From contig JANUWF010002208.1 in NCBI GenBank assembly GCA_026120185.1, forward strand, positions 1,116,001 through 1,180,000: a stretch of DNA of 64,000 nt, written 5' to 3'. This document shows, one piece after another, positions 1-11,560 of the stretch. Source of the stretch: Voacanga thouarsii (taxonomy: Eukaryota; Streptophyta; Magnoliopsida; Gentianales; Apocynaceae). Below the pieces are notes generated by a model, which worked only from the letters and a program-made list of their open reading frames with translations, had not been told where the DNA came from and made no database searches. A program made the translations under genes and the position numbers. Positions within the stretch are counted from its first letter, which is position 1, and every line of letters begins with the position of its first letter.

Positions 1-711
1 GGCTGGTTCTTGGGCTGGGCTGCTGCATTCCCCTTCTTCCTCTTGAACTTTCTGGGCTTAGGCCCAGTTCTTGAAGAAGAGGCCTTAGCAATCATGGCCT
101 TAGACTGCGGCTTCATGACCTTCTCCGCCATTTGGAGCTCCTTCATCAGTTCAGTTAAACTCATGTTCAACTTGTTCGTGTTATAGTTTAACTTGAACTG
201 AGTGAAAGAGCCCGGTAGAGATTCGAGAACCGTGTCCACTTGGCTCTCGGGGTCAATGACAGCCCCTAAGATTTATGCCTCCTTGAAAACAGCAATCATC
301 TTGAGCATATGCTCTCGGACTGATGCTCCCCTCAGCCATCTTAGTGTTCACAATAGTTCGAAGAGCCTCCTGCCTTGCGGGCCGACTCTTGTCTGCGAAC
401 ATAGTTGCCAATGATTGACTTATGTCATATGCAGAAGCCATATGCTCGTGTTTTGACTGGAGCACATTAGACATGGAAGCTAACATATAGCAACGTGCCA
501 TTTCGTCAGCTTTCTTCCATACCTTTTCAACCTCTCGCTCTTCAGCGGTGGAACCTTCCCCGATAACAGGGCAGGTTTCGTAAAGGACATACTTATTCTC
601 CTCGGCTGTGAGTATTATGTCCAGGTTCATTTTCCAGTCCACATAGTTTGGACCCGTTAACTTATTCTCCCTGAGAATAATGGCCAATGGACTAAAAGAA
701 CCTCCCACCAT
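1..711 (-). pseudogene. Ty1/copia gag, N-terminal part, broken
   Basis: The reading frame from 711 down to 253 encodes a copia-type Gag N-terminus (152 residues), with the typical LTGPNYVDWKMNLD motif near residues 18-31 and a helical region after it. Gag would form the cytoplasmic virus-like particle that packages the element RNA. Near 300 the frame shifts, and an in-frame stop lies near 275. Gag-like coding then continues in another minus-strand frame to the window edge, with a basic lysine/arginine-rich segment typical of the region before the zinc knuckle. The ATG at 711 follows a 1.8-kb leader and a tRNA primer site, so this is the 5' half of an element continuing off the left edge. Family assignment is firm; the gene is not functional as read. 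Confidence 0.88.
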
Positions 712-2506
712 TTCTGAAAATCGAAAATAAAAGAAAGAAATTAGTTTGTGAAAATAAAATAAAATTTGTGCACTAAAAATAATTTGGCTCTTAGGAAAAC
801 TGACATAGCTTCTTGGGAATATTAACAGTTTCCTAAGCTAAGTATATTAACCACTACAAATTAATTTTCCTTCTAGGTAATGGTCTAGAGAATAACTCCA
901 TCGTGGGATGGCCGTTTCCTCTCATTTCCTATGGACATACCTCGCACTATAACCTCCAACGTGGGTTGGCTAATCATAGTACGTGCCCCGAGTTATTAAT
1001 TACATCCTTCCATTAGATCTAGATCCTTGTGGTATCCCCATCCTATACGGGTTCACTCCCAGGGTGACGCGAGGGGATCCATGATCTCTAATGAGGACCG
1101 TGATGGAAGCCGTGGGGCCGTTGGAACCCCTCTCCCACTTAGTCTTTTAAAATAAAGGTTTTCTGGAAAATATCCTTTTGAAATTTCCATTAAGTTTTTC
1201 CTTAACTCAAAAATAAAATATCTAAGTCCAATAAAATCTCTATGTCAAGGCTTATATCCTTTGAGAGATTTCCTTCATGGACTAATTTTATTTAAGTTTA
1301 AACTTAATGATTTCAAAAATTTTCCAATTAAAACTTTCTAGAGACTTTGGTCTCAAGTTTATTTGACAAAATAATTTTTCTAGTGCAAAATAAAACAAAA
1401 TGGCTCTCCATTTTAATTTACAAAAATATCTAAATCCAATATATTTTCTATGTCAAGGATTATATCCTTTGAGAAAAATATTCAATGATTAATTTTTGTA
1501 CCAATTAAAATAACCATTTAGTTTTTGAAGGAAAAATATTTTTCTTGTCAAAAATGTTCTCAAAGACTTTGGTCTTTGAGAAAAGCACACATAGGTACAT
1601 AAAAAAATAGCATGCTCGAAAACAGTAAACGTTTTCATGCTTTTCTATTTTTTAAACCTAAGTGCCCAAATAATAGAATTAAACACATTAATTAATTAAT
1701 TAATGATCTTGTTTAATCCTAAAATTCCTTACTAATATTTTTCATGCAAATATATTTCAAGAATATAAATATTGCAAAAATATTAACTTCGCCTGGTATG
1801 GGACCCAAAACGAAAAAGAAAAAAAATTAAAAAATTTGCAAAAATCGCTGGCGGTCCACTGAACCCACAGCACCGGATCCGCGCCCGCATGGCCTGCGGT
1901 CCACCGCGCCTTCCGGTGCAGCAGCCGCACCAGATCAGACGCTACCTCAACCCGCCAAGCCGCTACCCGCCCGCCCGAGTGCCCCGCGCCCGCGCCCGGT
2001 TCTCCTCTGCTGCCGACCCGCGTACTCGCCCGATACCGCTGCTCGACCCGCGCAAATTGAAGTTGCAATTGAGCAACGAAATCGGCTCATTTTTCCTCCA
2101 AATCGGCTCGGCTCCAAGGCGTGAACAGCGCGGCTTCAGTCACAATGTCGGCAGCGGCTCGGCTCGGCTTACACGGCTTAGGAACAGTTTTTTTCTTCGT
2201 TTTTCTTTCTCTCTCGTGTGAAAATTGCAGAACCTTCTCTTCTTCAATTTTTGCTTATTTCTTTGGCTTCTTTGGACATTTTTACTTACAAAAAACATCA
2301 AATATAAAAACACAACCGCCTATACCCATATAAATTGGGTTTACACGATTAAAACATCAAAGCCAAAAAATTACAGAGATGCCTATGCTTCCACTGTGAA
2401 GCTTACAAATCCACCTATCCCATACCAAAACAGCGAAGGATCACAGGTATAATCATCTTCTCCATTTTTATTAACTACCATGCTCCCTATATTGATCAAA
2501 AACCAG
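712..2506 (-). other. Untranslated leader of copia element A
   Basis: About 1.8 kb lie between the primer binding site and the gag start. Three zones are visible. Next to the primer site is AT-rich sequence (about 2220-2506). Then comes a GC-rich block (about 1850-2200) with repeated CGGCTC/GCCCGC-like triplets. The gag-proximal part (about 720-1760) carries paired hairpins and a block conserved in a related element at the other end of the window. Frames of about 100 codons in the GC-rich block run on both strands with low-complexity composition, and I do not regard them as genes. Confidence 0.75.
1231..1582 (-). other. Two-fold array of paired hairpins in the copia A leader
   Basis: Hairpin type I: an 11-bp perfect stem at 1557-1567/1572-1582 (TTCTCAAAGAC on the plus strand) with a 4-nt loop, and a shorter GAGAC/GTCTC version at 1341-1354 with the same loop. 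Hairpin type II: outer stems at 1441-1449/1472-1481 and 1234-1241/1264-1271, each enclosing a small inner stem (AAGGAT/ATCCTT at 1441-1480; AAGG/CCTT at 1234-1271). Order and spacing suggest a roughly 220-bp unit present twice. Matching structures occur in the leader of copia element C near 63371-63610. The role is unknown; retroelement packaging or dimerisation is an inference. Confidence 0.6.
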
Positions 2507-2518
2507 GCTCTGATACCA
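2507..2518 (-). other. Primer binding site, initiator Met tRNA type
   Basis: On the minus strand the 12 bases read TGGTATCAGAGC, the standard plant copia primer site complementary to the 3' end of initiator methionine tRNA. It lies 3 bases inside the LTR boundary at 2522, which fixes the orientation of element A as minus. Confidence 0.92.
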
Positions 2519-2521
2519 CTT

Positions 2522-4546
2522 TGATGGAAAATGTAGAAACAGAAGAGCTATGGACGGAAAAAAAACACAGAGAGAAAAATTAAACGCGAGCCATAAAGGC
2601 TATGCGAAAGCATGAAGATCATACCTTTGCGTTCCTTAACCCTCCTATGTTGCGTAGGAACAGATTGAACGGCTGGAATCGCCTCGCTTTGCACACTTGA
2701 AGAAGCTCCCGGTTGAACACCCGCTAGCCTTCTACTTCGCCTTGTTTACATCAATGCCAAGCTTTCCAGCACTCGGGATATTCCTCTGCCTAACCTCTAG
2801 TCAGTGAACACTATGGTGAAGATGAAGGGTCTCAATTCTCCTTGGTTTACCTACTATTGGTTAGCAAAGTCCAAGGAGAAACCAAGAAGAAGAAACGTGA
2901 GAGAAAGCAGAGAGAGAGACGACGTGAGTCTCTGTTTTGGTAGGGAAAATTGAGGTTTTTCTTTTTCCAGAGAGTTGTTTATTAGTTAGCCAAAATTAGG
3001 TCTCTCATTATCTGATAAACATATCCCCGGGATTTCAAAACACCCGGATGTTATCTTGAGAATCAGTTTGGCCTAACCCTAAACTCCTCTTAACCATATC
3101 TGGAAAAAACCCTAAGGTCCAAGCTATTGGGCCAGATAAATATTTATTATTTTTCTTGGACCCAAAAGGCCCAAAATAATAAACATTAATTATTTATTTC
3201 CTGGGCTTATATAAATAACCCAATAAATAATTAATGAACCCAAATGAACCAAAATAATTAATCTTTAATTATTTATTTCTTGGGCCTATATAAATAACCC
3301 AATAAATAATTAAACATTAATTATTTTCCTAGTTTAAGCCCAGGTTAATTTCTTAATTATTCATACTGGACCTAGGCCCTGAATAATTAATTAACCAAAT
3401 AAACTAGATAATTAATTTCTTTCAACTCCTATTTTATTTATTTATTTATTTTATTCCAGTCCAATAATAAATTAGACTTCCTGAATAAAATAAAATAAAA
3501 CAAAATAAAATAAAATCCTCTTCAACTGAGACCAATTCCTCAACCCAAAATTAGTTAGGACTTACGGGCTATTCCGAGGACCAAAAAGACGCATCGCCTT
3601 GGCTGCTAAAATGACCAAAATACCCCTACTATATAAATAGCTGTATTTTGCATTTTAAATATTTCCTAATATCACCATAAGAAAATATTGACCCCAAGGA
3701 CAATGCTGCATTCGCAAAGTCTCCGACCTACAGGTGAAATGACTAAAATACCCCTCTACTCATCGCCGTACATTTAGAGAGGAAGAAGTGTACTAACACC
3801 CCTCTAAATGACATCTACCATCCTTAGGCTTCTAGTCCAATGATCCACGACTTCCTTGGAGTGTTTCCGCTTTCCAAGGGAGCTACCCTAAAGCAAACAT
3901 CCAAGTCATGTTTCCTAGGGCCCTGGATAATTTAGACCATTCAGACAGCCACAAGGGGCGATATAGTGCATAAACTATCTTGTATAAGTCTGTCTTAACT
4001 AACTAGTCACACATACCCAACATGCAAGTATATTGGCCCTACGATAGAATCTCAACTACAGCAAATCAAAGTATATGCTTCCAGCTTCGCCAGACCACCA
4101 ACTCATACTCAAGTCGTAGAGTACTAGTCCACGCTGTAGCGGTAGTAGTCTAGGTTTATAGTACTTTGAGAAACCACTACTACAGGTCCTATTCTACGTA
4201 TTCGAAATAAGCTTATGTCATGAAGTGAGTGGACTACCCACTGGCTAAAGGTAAGCCATTCCCCATTTGGAATTCATAACATAATAACCTAAACATGATG
4301 AGGTTCCCAGTCTCATCAATAGGTTAAGAACAAATGTTTATGTGTTAAATAACCCGTGATCCATACCTTACTGTGAAAGATCACCATTCACATGGATCAC
4401 TTATTTAAACACAATGGGTCTGTTCCAAACAAAAATCGTGCACAAACAAAAAATAAATTCACAAACAATTTCTGAAAATAAATTCTTTTATTAAAATATT
4501 CGATTTTACATCAGAAACCTAGTCTAAGAGGGCATACAATCCAACA
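2522..4546 (-). mobile_element. 5' LTR of copia element A (about 2.0 kb)
   Basis: On the minus strand it begins TGTTGGATTGTATGCCC at 4546 and ends CCATCA at 2522, just before the primer site. Segments resemble the LTR at 51847-53715, for example the stretch around 4085-4150 against 52325-52420 read on the opposite strand. That identifies a related family present twice in the window. The outer flank from 4547 is Athila-type internal sequence, so element A inserted into element B. The partner 3' LTR would lie off the left edge. Confidence 0.82.
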
Positions 4547-7141
4547 AGTTATGTCTCATCCTTTCCCCTATCCCCTTCCCTACTCCATGTCTTCCCCGAC
4601 CTTTTCCTTTCTAAAAAAAAAAAAAAAAAGTGCTCCAATGGATAGGCATGGAGTTAAGCTGCCATTATGAGGGTCTAGCCACCGATGGATCCTTGAGTAA
4701 TCTGAAATGGAGCTAAAAATCCTTCTCTCTCTTTTCTTTTTCTTGCTTAACACAACTATTGACACATGATTGAAAATAATGAGTCACAATCTTTCTCTAA
4801 GTATTCTTCCTCAACATTCTCTTACATATACTTTCATCCATTAAGAGCATAAAGATATGGAAAATTATTCAAACTCTCAAAAACAAGCTATTGAGAAAGT
4901 ATTGTGATGGGTCTTAATGAAAGAAATCAACAATTTAGGCTCAAAATAGGCACTAGGGATAATATAACAATAGATAGGCTTGAAAAGCTTAAACTATCCA
5001 AAGAAGGCCTATTATTGTCATCCCTAAGTTAAATTATGATTGCCTTTCTTATTTCGCCTCGAGAGGTATTCAAGTAAGTTCTAGAATGCTCCATAAATTT
5101 TAGTAGAAAAACAAGTTTAAGAATAATACAAAGCATTTGATGAAGAACTACTTAGTCCAAGTGCGTGCATAAAGTCATGCATAAGCCATAAATGATCTAG
5201 AACATATGCTATATAATCCATCATAAAGACATGCATTAAAAATACAGCTTGAAATCTCAAAGAAAGTCAGAAAAATTTTGAAAATTTTGGCTCATAATTT
5301 GCTCCCAAGAAGGCTAAAGTATATGTATAGAAGACTTATCAATCAAATCACTCCCCCACACATAAACTGGACATTATCCTCAATGGCCAAATAAATATAA
5401 CAACGAATAAACAATGCCACGAGACCAAAAATATAAAAGAGAAGAGATAAGAAAGACAATACTTCCATTCATTGTGCTCACAATAAAATTGATAAAAACT
5501 TAGACAAAGTATATCACCAAACCACTCCCCCATACTTAAATTGGACAATGTCCTCATTTGCAAAAATTAAACATAAGAAAGCATCTCCAAAGGGACTAAA
5601 AATAATAAGGGGTTAGAAAGTTTAAGTAATACTGCCCAAGTGCAATAATACTCCAATAGATAACCAAGCTTAAGGTAAAGAGAAGGGCTTGTTCAAGAGG
5701 ACTTTATGCCTATAAAATAAAACACAAATAAAAGCACACAGAAAATAATAATAAAATAAAAACATACCTAAATAACATAAAACAAACTAAAGAAAAAGAC
5801 TAAAATAATAATAAAAAATAAAAATAAAATAAAAACTCTCTACACCCACCATGCTTCCTCATCCAATCTTTTGAAAAGAAGTTAAAGCTCAAAATAGAAG
5901 ATAGGCATGATAAATGTAGAATGGAGAGAGGTTTTTGAAAAATAGAAGATTTATGAAAATAATTTTTCTCATTAAAGCAAAACACATAAACCTCATTTTT
6001 TTAACATTTCTTTAGATACATAAATATCTTTTTCAACATATAAGTGTACATAGTATCTAACGGATGCATCAACTTTGAAATCACCAATTAACCCTTCAAA
6101 AGAAGTTTTACAATTAAAATTCCCCTTTAAACGTAGTATTTGAGTTCTTAAAGATGGGATTAGAACATCCTTACTTTTCAATGCTTCTACAAATACCAAG
6201 TTACCTCTCTGAAATTGGGGTGATGGGTAGAATTCATCAACATACTTAAAAGGTTTCTTAGAATGTAGCGTTGAAAGATCCAACTCCTTGAGGTATGATA
6301 AATTTAACACAGCATCATTTGGGCCCTTGTTCTCCAAGAATTGAGAGGAACCTAAAAAAAATCAAATGATAATGAGATATTAGAATTATTAGCACGTAGA
6401 ATAGAATTGAATACCTCCCTTTCCACATTGGACAATTGGTCCTCATATCATCTCTCCTTTCCTTGGAGATTCTCTTGTTCAAGCATATGGGCCTTTATGG
6501 CATCCTCAAGCAACTTGGCTAGTTGTGTTCTTTGTTAGTTCAATTGTTGAGATGCTTCTTCATGCTACTGAACCGATGAATTTGTATTGGCAACAAAAGA
6601 ATTCACTAATGTTATTAATGACGTCTCACTAAGAACATCAATGCAATCTTGTAATCTTGCCAATACACTAATGCTCTTCTTCTTTTCTTTTTTTTTTTTT
6701 TTGACAACTAAAAACTATCCTAATTGAATGCATACCATGAATTCATAAATTAAATATTAAACTAAGATTAAAAATTTTAAAGAAATAAATAAATTCAATT
6801 CGTCAAAAATATCCTGTTAGCAAAAAGTCCAAACCTGAAAATAAGAAGAGTTAGTATTGACTAAAAAATTATAGCCGTAAAAATCATCCAATTCAAAATA
6901 CAAGGATTACACATATCCCACATTAACATTAGGTTAGTAAAATTAAATAACTAAATATACAGTATATACAAACATACAAGGACAAGTTATTTATTATGAA
7001 TACATATCTACCTATTTACAACATATAGTGAAATTAAAATACAATTAGACAAACAACAAAATATGGCACTTCTTCAAACAAGGAACATATATACATATTT
7101 ACATGGTTAAATCAACAAAATCCAAACTTTCATGACATTGT
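4547..7141 (-). mobile_element. Internal region of Athila-type element B (short, gag-pol-less)
   Basis: From 4700 to 5350 this closely matches 56550-57180 of the Athila element on the right, the stretch between integrase and the polypurine tract. It includes the conserved CCCCC-containing motif at about 5350, which is repeated at about 5520. No reverse transcriptase or integrase is present. In the minus direction the order is primer site, short leader, one unknown ORF, then the 3' spacer. The internal part visible is only about 2.6 kb, so B looks non-autonomous. Its 3' LTR is not visible, probably displaced beyond copia A. Confidence 0.7.
5993..6685 (-). pseudogene. Unrecognised ORF of element B, with stops
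   Basis: The last 114 codons (6337-5993) are open. They read as a soluble protein with the segments LKELDLSTLHSKKPFKYVDE and a charged C-terminus. Upstream, from about 6685 to 6340, the same reading can be followed with three stops. It is rich in Q, E, L and A, like a coiled coil. The position matches that of gag in the minus-strand element, but I see no Gag, protease or zinc-knuckle motif and do not recognise the family. It could be a diverged Athila Gag C-terminus or a sequence acquired by a non-autonomous element. Confidence 0.45.
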
Positions 7142-7159
7142 TCTCCGGCAATGGCGCCA
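7142..7159 (-). other. Primer binding site of element B
   Basis: The minus strand reads TTGGCGCCATTGCCGGAGA, ending near 7142. This is the TGGCGCC-type primer site of Athila/Tat gypsy elements, usually assigned to an Asp-type tRNA. It lies 6 bases from the LTR edge at 7166. Confidence 0.8.
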
Positions 7160-7165
7160 AAAACT

Positions 7166-8650
7166 TGATGCGTATGGATTTAGGTATAAAAAATCATATA
7201 AAAATAAGTATATTTTCAATCAAGTTTAAATTAAAACGTTAACCCCAAATTACACATATGAGCAATCGTACTCATCATTAACCAAGTATATGGTTCAAAC
7301 GAGTGTTGATCCTCCAGGAGCAAGTAGACATTAATCACATTTCCGTCATTATTTAACCGACTCCTTAAAGTGAAAAATAAATAAAATAAAATAAAAATAT
7401 ACACATGTCAAGGATGTAGAATTATGTAACTTAAACCATTATCTTGACATACATGACCTAAAGTACTTAATCTTTATCATAACTAATTATTCTCTTGGCT
7501 GCATGAAGGATAATATAGATTCACTTCTTTGTCCAATCCATGAATCCCTATCTTCTAGGTAACTTAGCATCACATATCTTGTCTCAAACAGTCTTACCCA
7601 AAAGATGCATTAACCATAGTCCTTGATTTAATTCCTATTCCTAGTAAATTACACATGAAATTAACCAATGAATCCATATTCTGGCAGACATTAATTAACC
7701 TTGAATTACTTTGTCCCTACTCTTAACCCCTTTATCCAAGTAAGTTAAGAGCTAACAAATATGAAACTAATGAATTGAAACCATCACCAACCCCTTTGTC
7801 CAAGTAAGTTAATGGAAAGACCCAACCAATTAATCTCGTAATAAACACAAGTAATTAGATACCAAGAATAACAATCAATTAATCAAAAGATCAAATAACT
7901 CTAAAAATCATGACTATCTAAAACAATGTCAAATTACAATAAAACAATTAATACATCATTGCCAAGAAAAATAAAACAAAACCCTTTGAAGACCTTCTTG
8001 CAAAACCCTCCTTGAATTGAAGAATTCTTCCTTTGATTGAGTGATTTTCTATAATGATCAATGAATTTCCCCCTTTTCCATTGTGTTTTCCATCTATTTA
8101 TAAGCTTGGGAGGTGCCTAAACTCGTTAATGTAATGTTCTTGGCCAAGTAGAAGTTGGAAGATACTAAAACTCCACAGATTACCAAAACCGAGTAGAAAA
8201 ATCAAAACACCGCCTTAACTTCAGGCACAGCCGGCGCCGCCTTAACTACTAGAGCCGGTGCTAGCTGTGTTCTAGTTCTCCAACTGTTAGCTAATTTTTT
8301 TTCTTGAATTCTGCACAATGTATTCCAGAATGCAGCCGGCGCCGCCTTGGCTACTGGAGCCAGTGCTGGTTCCACTCTGTTTCGTCCTATTTCACCAATT
8401 TTTCGTCGCCTCAAAGTTCATGCAACTAATGCCTGGCCGGCGCCAATTCCTCTGTCCCAGCTAACACCGCCTCTAATCTGTTTCGCGATGTTTTTGCTTT
8501 GTTTTACCCTAGAAATCTAAAATAATGACCAAAATATCTTTCCAAGGGTAAAATCTTAAAGATGAAGGAATATGATAAGTTATAAAATAAAATGTATCAC
8601 AAAAGAACCTCACATAACTAGGAAAAATATGACTAATTTAGCCCCTATCA
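7166..8650 (-). mobile_element. 5' LTR of Athila-type element B
   Basis: On the minus strand it starts TGATAGGGGCTAAATTAG at 8650 and ends CGCATCA at 7166, next to the primer site. The same family recurs at 54191-55700 and 61912-63098. It carries two GC-rich imperfect repeats of the CCGGCGCCGCC type (about 8226 and 8335), which stand out in AT-rich sequence, and a TATA box near 8094. Length is 1485 bp. Confidence 0.88.
8094..8103 (-). promoter_or_regulatory. TATA box of element B LTR
   Basis: The minus strand reads TTATAAATAG here, conserved as ATATAAATAG in the two sister LTRs at 55170 and 62890. A position about a third of the way into the LTR suits a retrotransposon promoter. Transcription itself is inferred. 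Confidence 0.6.
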
Positions 8651-9779
8651 CAATGATTCTTATGAAAAAAATATTAATTTTCTTTTGAGACGAAAATTCA
8701 ATTTAAGGTCACTCGTCTAAGCCAAACTCGTGTAAATGTGTGTATTTGAATAAATAAAACCAAGGTTCTCAAAGTTGGATTAAACAAGTCTATACTTATT
8801 CAACATGCTTCACCTCATTTCCTAAGTCAAGAATACGACTCAAGCAATTCATTTGAGTAAGGAATAATGGGTAACTTGAAGTTATACGACTTCCCGAAGC
8901 TACTGCAATCTAAGTAGTAAATAGAGAATTGGTTCAATTGTTCACTTTTGTAGGGTCATGTAAATGTCTAAAAAAGATATAAGTAATGATTTTTTAACTT
9001 TTACATTATCCTTATTAAACACTCATTTTCTTTCTAGGGCAAGGTAATACAGATGCCTAGTAAAGATAAAATTAATGTTTTTTCAGCTTCTATTTTACCT
9101 TGCTCTACTATTTCATTTTCTTACCCCAATCTACATTTGCTGAAACTCAAACTTTAGATTAGCTAGAATATCATAGATTATAAATAGACCAAAAACTCCC
9201 AACTTGTACATCATCACAAGTATCTCATCCATTCCTAAGAAATAAAAATATCATAATGTATACTAAAATCTAAACAAGGTTAAGCCAAATTCTCAAGACT
9301 TAAGCTATATCATATCAAATATACACATTTACCTAAAAATATCCCAATCAAAACAACCTCATATCAAAATTTTCATGCCAAGAGAAAGAGTGGCAATATT
9401 ATAAAATTCGAAGCATGACAAAATTTGAAAAAAAAAATCTCATTTTTCATCAATTTTAACTAAGAGAAATAGCTAAAGGGGTGCCAAGAAATTCAATATA
9501 TACTTTTGCAAGAAATGAAGCTTAGTCCTCTCCTTCACACTTAAATTAGATAGTATCCTTCTTGGCAACAATTTATATAATCACCACATCTAACAAAAAG
9601 ATATCAATATAAGTGAAAGGATATCAAACTAAAGCAAAAGTGTAACATAAATGAAATAGACTGATCCATACTAAGTATCCATACAAAATCTGTACAAGAG
9701 AGATCTAAAAAAATGAAATAACATGAAAGTAAAGGGAGAATGTATAAGTTTGGTAGAAAGGGGAATGAGGACTGCTATT
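8651..9779 (-). mobile_element. Degenerate Athila-type 3' spacer
   Basis: No gene is seen. At about 9525-9575 is a worn copy of the motif that follows integrase in the other Athila elements (on the minus strand, a GGATA-TTTAAGTGTGAAGGAG pattern). This suggests the stretch is the 3' non-coding part of another minus-strand element whose gag remnant follows at 9780. Confidence 0.45.
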
Positions 9780-10560
9780 ACCAGCATTTATATAATAGTC
9801 AAGTGAGTCATCCGAACTATCGTCATCGCCAAGAGTTCGAGGTGGTGGAGGATTTTCTCAAGAGACAATCTGCCACATACGTTACATGAAGTCCTCCTAG
9901 AACTTGAGCTTGTACTTTAGGCTATCTAATCTCTTATTCTAATACTATTGTGCTTATATGATCTCCCCAAGCTACTTGTCCTAGTCATCTACAAGGCACA
10001 CAATCTCTGAGCGCTGCTCAGTGAGGAAGCCCCATATTTCACTAAACTAGCTAGTCTTGCCATTGTACATCTCTCTCAGCAGGGTGATGTTTGTCCTCAA
10101 AGTAATCTAGATAGTCTCTGTCCTCTCCATTGCAACTTTTAAATTAGTCAAAACATCCTCTACAGCTACTGGCCAACCTTGAATCTATTTAGGCTCAAGT
10201 CGTAGCACTACAATGGGTGGCTCTTTGAGTGCCTGCTGCTGCTTTGGCTCCTAGGGCTCTAGTGGTTGCTGTTCCGGTGGCTCATCTACTACATGCCTCC
10301 TCTCCCTTAGAGTTAACCATCTCTCTGCCCTCCTATTATATTGGAACTCACAATTAATTAGGGTACTCTTCCTCACATGATGCATCTATGAAATGACTAA
10401 GAGGAGTGGGAGTAGGGTCAGTGGTAGTGGTAGTGGTAGGCAGTGAAAAAGATATTTTACCCATCTTTCTCTTAGGGGGAAGCTTTGAAGATTTAGATGG
10501 CAATGTAGAAAAGGAAATAGAAAAGAAAGAGGATAAAGGCTCAACACAAGAGGCACAAAA
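9780..10560 (-). pseudogene. Athila-type gag relic, stops mostly TAG
   Basis: Read on the minus strand, the frame carries a TTTTTTDPTPTPL-like serine/threonine/proline N-terminus. An EEEYPN segment and a C-terminal helical part with IWGFLTEQRSEIV follow. This layout fits the first ORF (Gag-like, putative plant transposon protein) of Athila elements. Several stops interrupt it, and most are TAG where glutamine is expected, as CAG-to-TAG decay would give. The plus-strand 133-codon frame at 10406-10807 is its antisense shadow and low complexity. Confidence 0.55.
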
Positions 10561-11560
10561 CCAAGTTCACCTCACAATAATTGAAACTCAACTATCCAAT
10601 CTAATAGTCATCCCAACTCCAATCAATCCATTAAACTATAAAACTAACCAAACTCAATCTAAGACACAACCACAAAAACTCAAATCAAAATCTAAAATAT
10701 CAAAAGTAAATGGAATAAAGCCATTCAAGACCAAGTTAGAAAATGAAAAAATAGCAAAACATCATAAGCACAGTAACATAAAAAATGTCCCTTCAAAACT
10801 ACCATAAACAATAAACTTATTAAGTCATATAAACCTAAGAGAACTAATGGCAATACAAACCAATCATAATAATTTGACAATGCATCAAATATCTCAGCAC
10901 ACATATAAAGTAAGCTTCATCCTCCACAATCAGTACCCCATTTCACATGTTAATCCCAAATTGAATAGCATTACATATAAATCCCATCGTCTTCAAAATT
11001 ACATTAACCCAATCTCTCCTAGGCAACTTTAGTAGCAAACCCAAAGGTTAACTCAATAAATCATTATAAAGTCAACCTAGAAACTCTATATTCCTCAAAA
11101 CAACAGTTCTATAGCCCTTTTTATCTAATATAGCTGACTTAATTTAATAGCCACAAAAATTAACATGAAATGAACTCCACAAATTGCAACATATCCTAAG
11201 GTACAATCACATAATGTAAGCTAATTCCAGAAAAATAGCTCCTTTCAATTACATATTTCACTTACAATACATTCAAGAAATTTTTTAATATAATATTATA
11301 CATTTCACACTAAAAATATAATAGCTTACACTAAATGAATTTAACAAATATCAAATAAGGCATTTCTTAGATAATTTAGCAATAGTTGCACCTAAATAAG
11401 ACAGAATAGCCTAAAAAGAATACAAATAAAAGTTCCCCAAAAGAACTAAGTTTCTACCAAAACAGTGGAAGGAAAGTCTAGCAAAATCACAACAAACTTG
11501 TGCAAAAGGGGTGAAGAAATGCTGCTTTTAGTGGCAAGCTTCTCCTCTAACACCAAAATT
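10561..11560. other. No gene seen; AT-rich leader-like sequence
   Basis: AT-rich, with only short chance frames (for example 10847-11032). By position it is probably the leader of the decayed minus-strand gag at 9780-10560, but no convincing primer site or LTR edge could be fixed. Confidence 0.4.

Noticed and set aside
1757..2221. Overlapping 103- and 110-codon frames in the copia leader
   Set aside because: They run on opposite strands through the same GC-rich block and have low-complexity composition; the leader context argues against genes.
10406..10807. 133-codon plus-strand ORF
   Set aside because: It is antisense to the Athila gag relic and lysine/asparagine rich from A-rich DNA.
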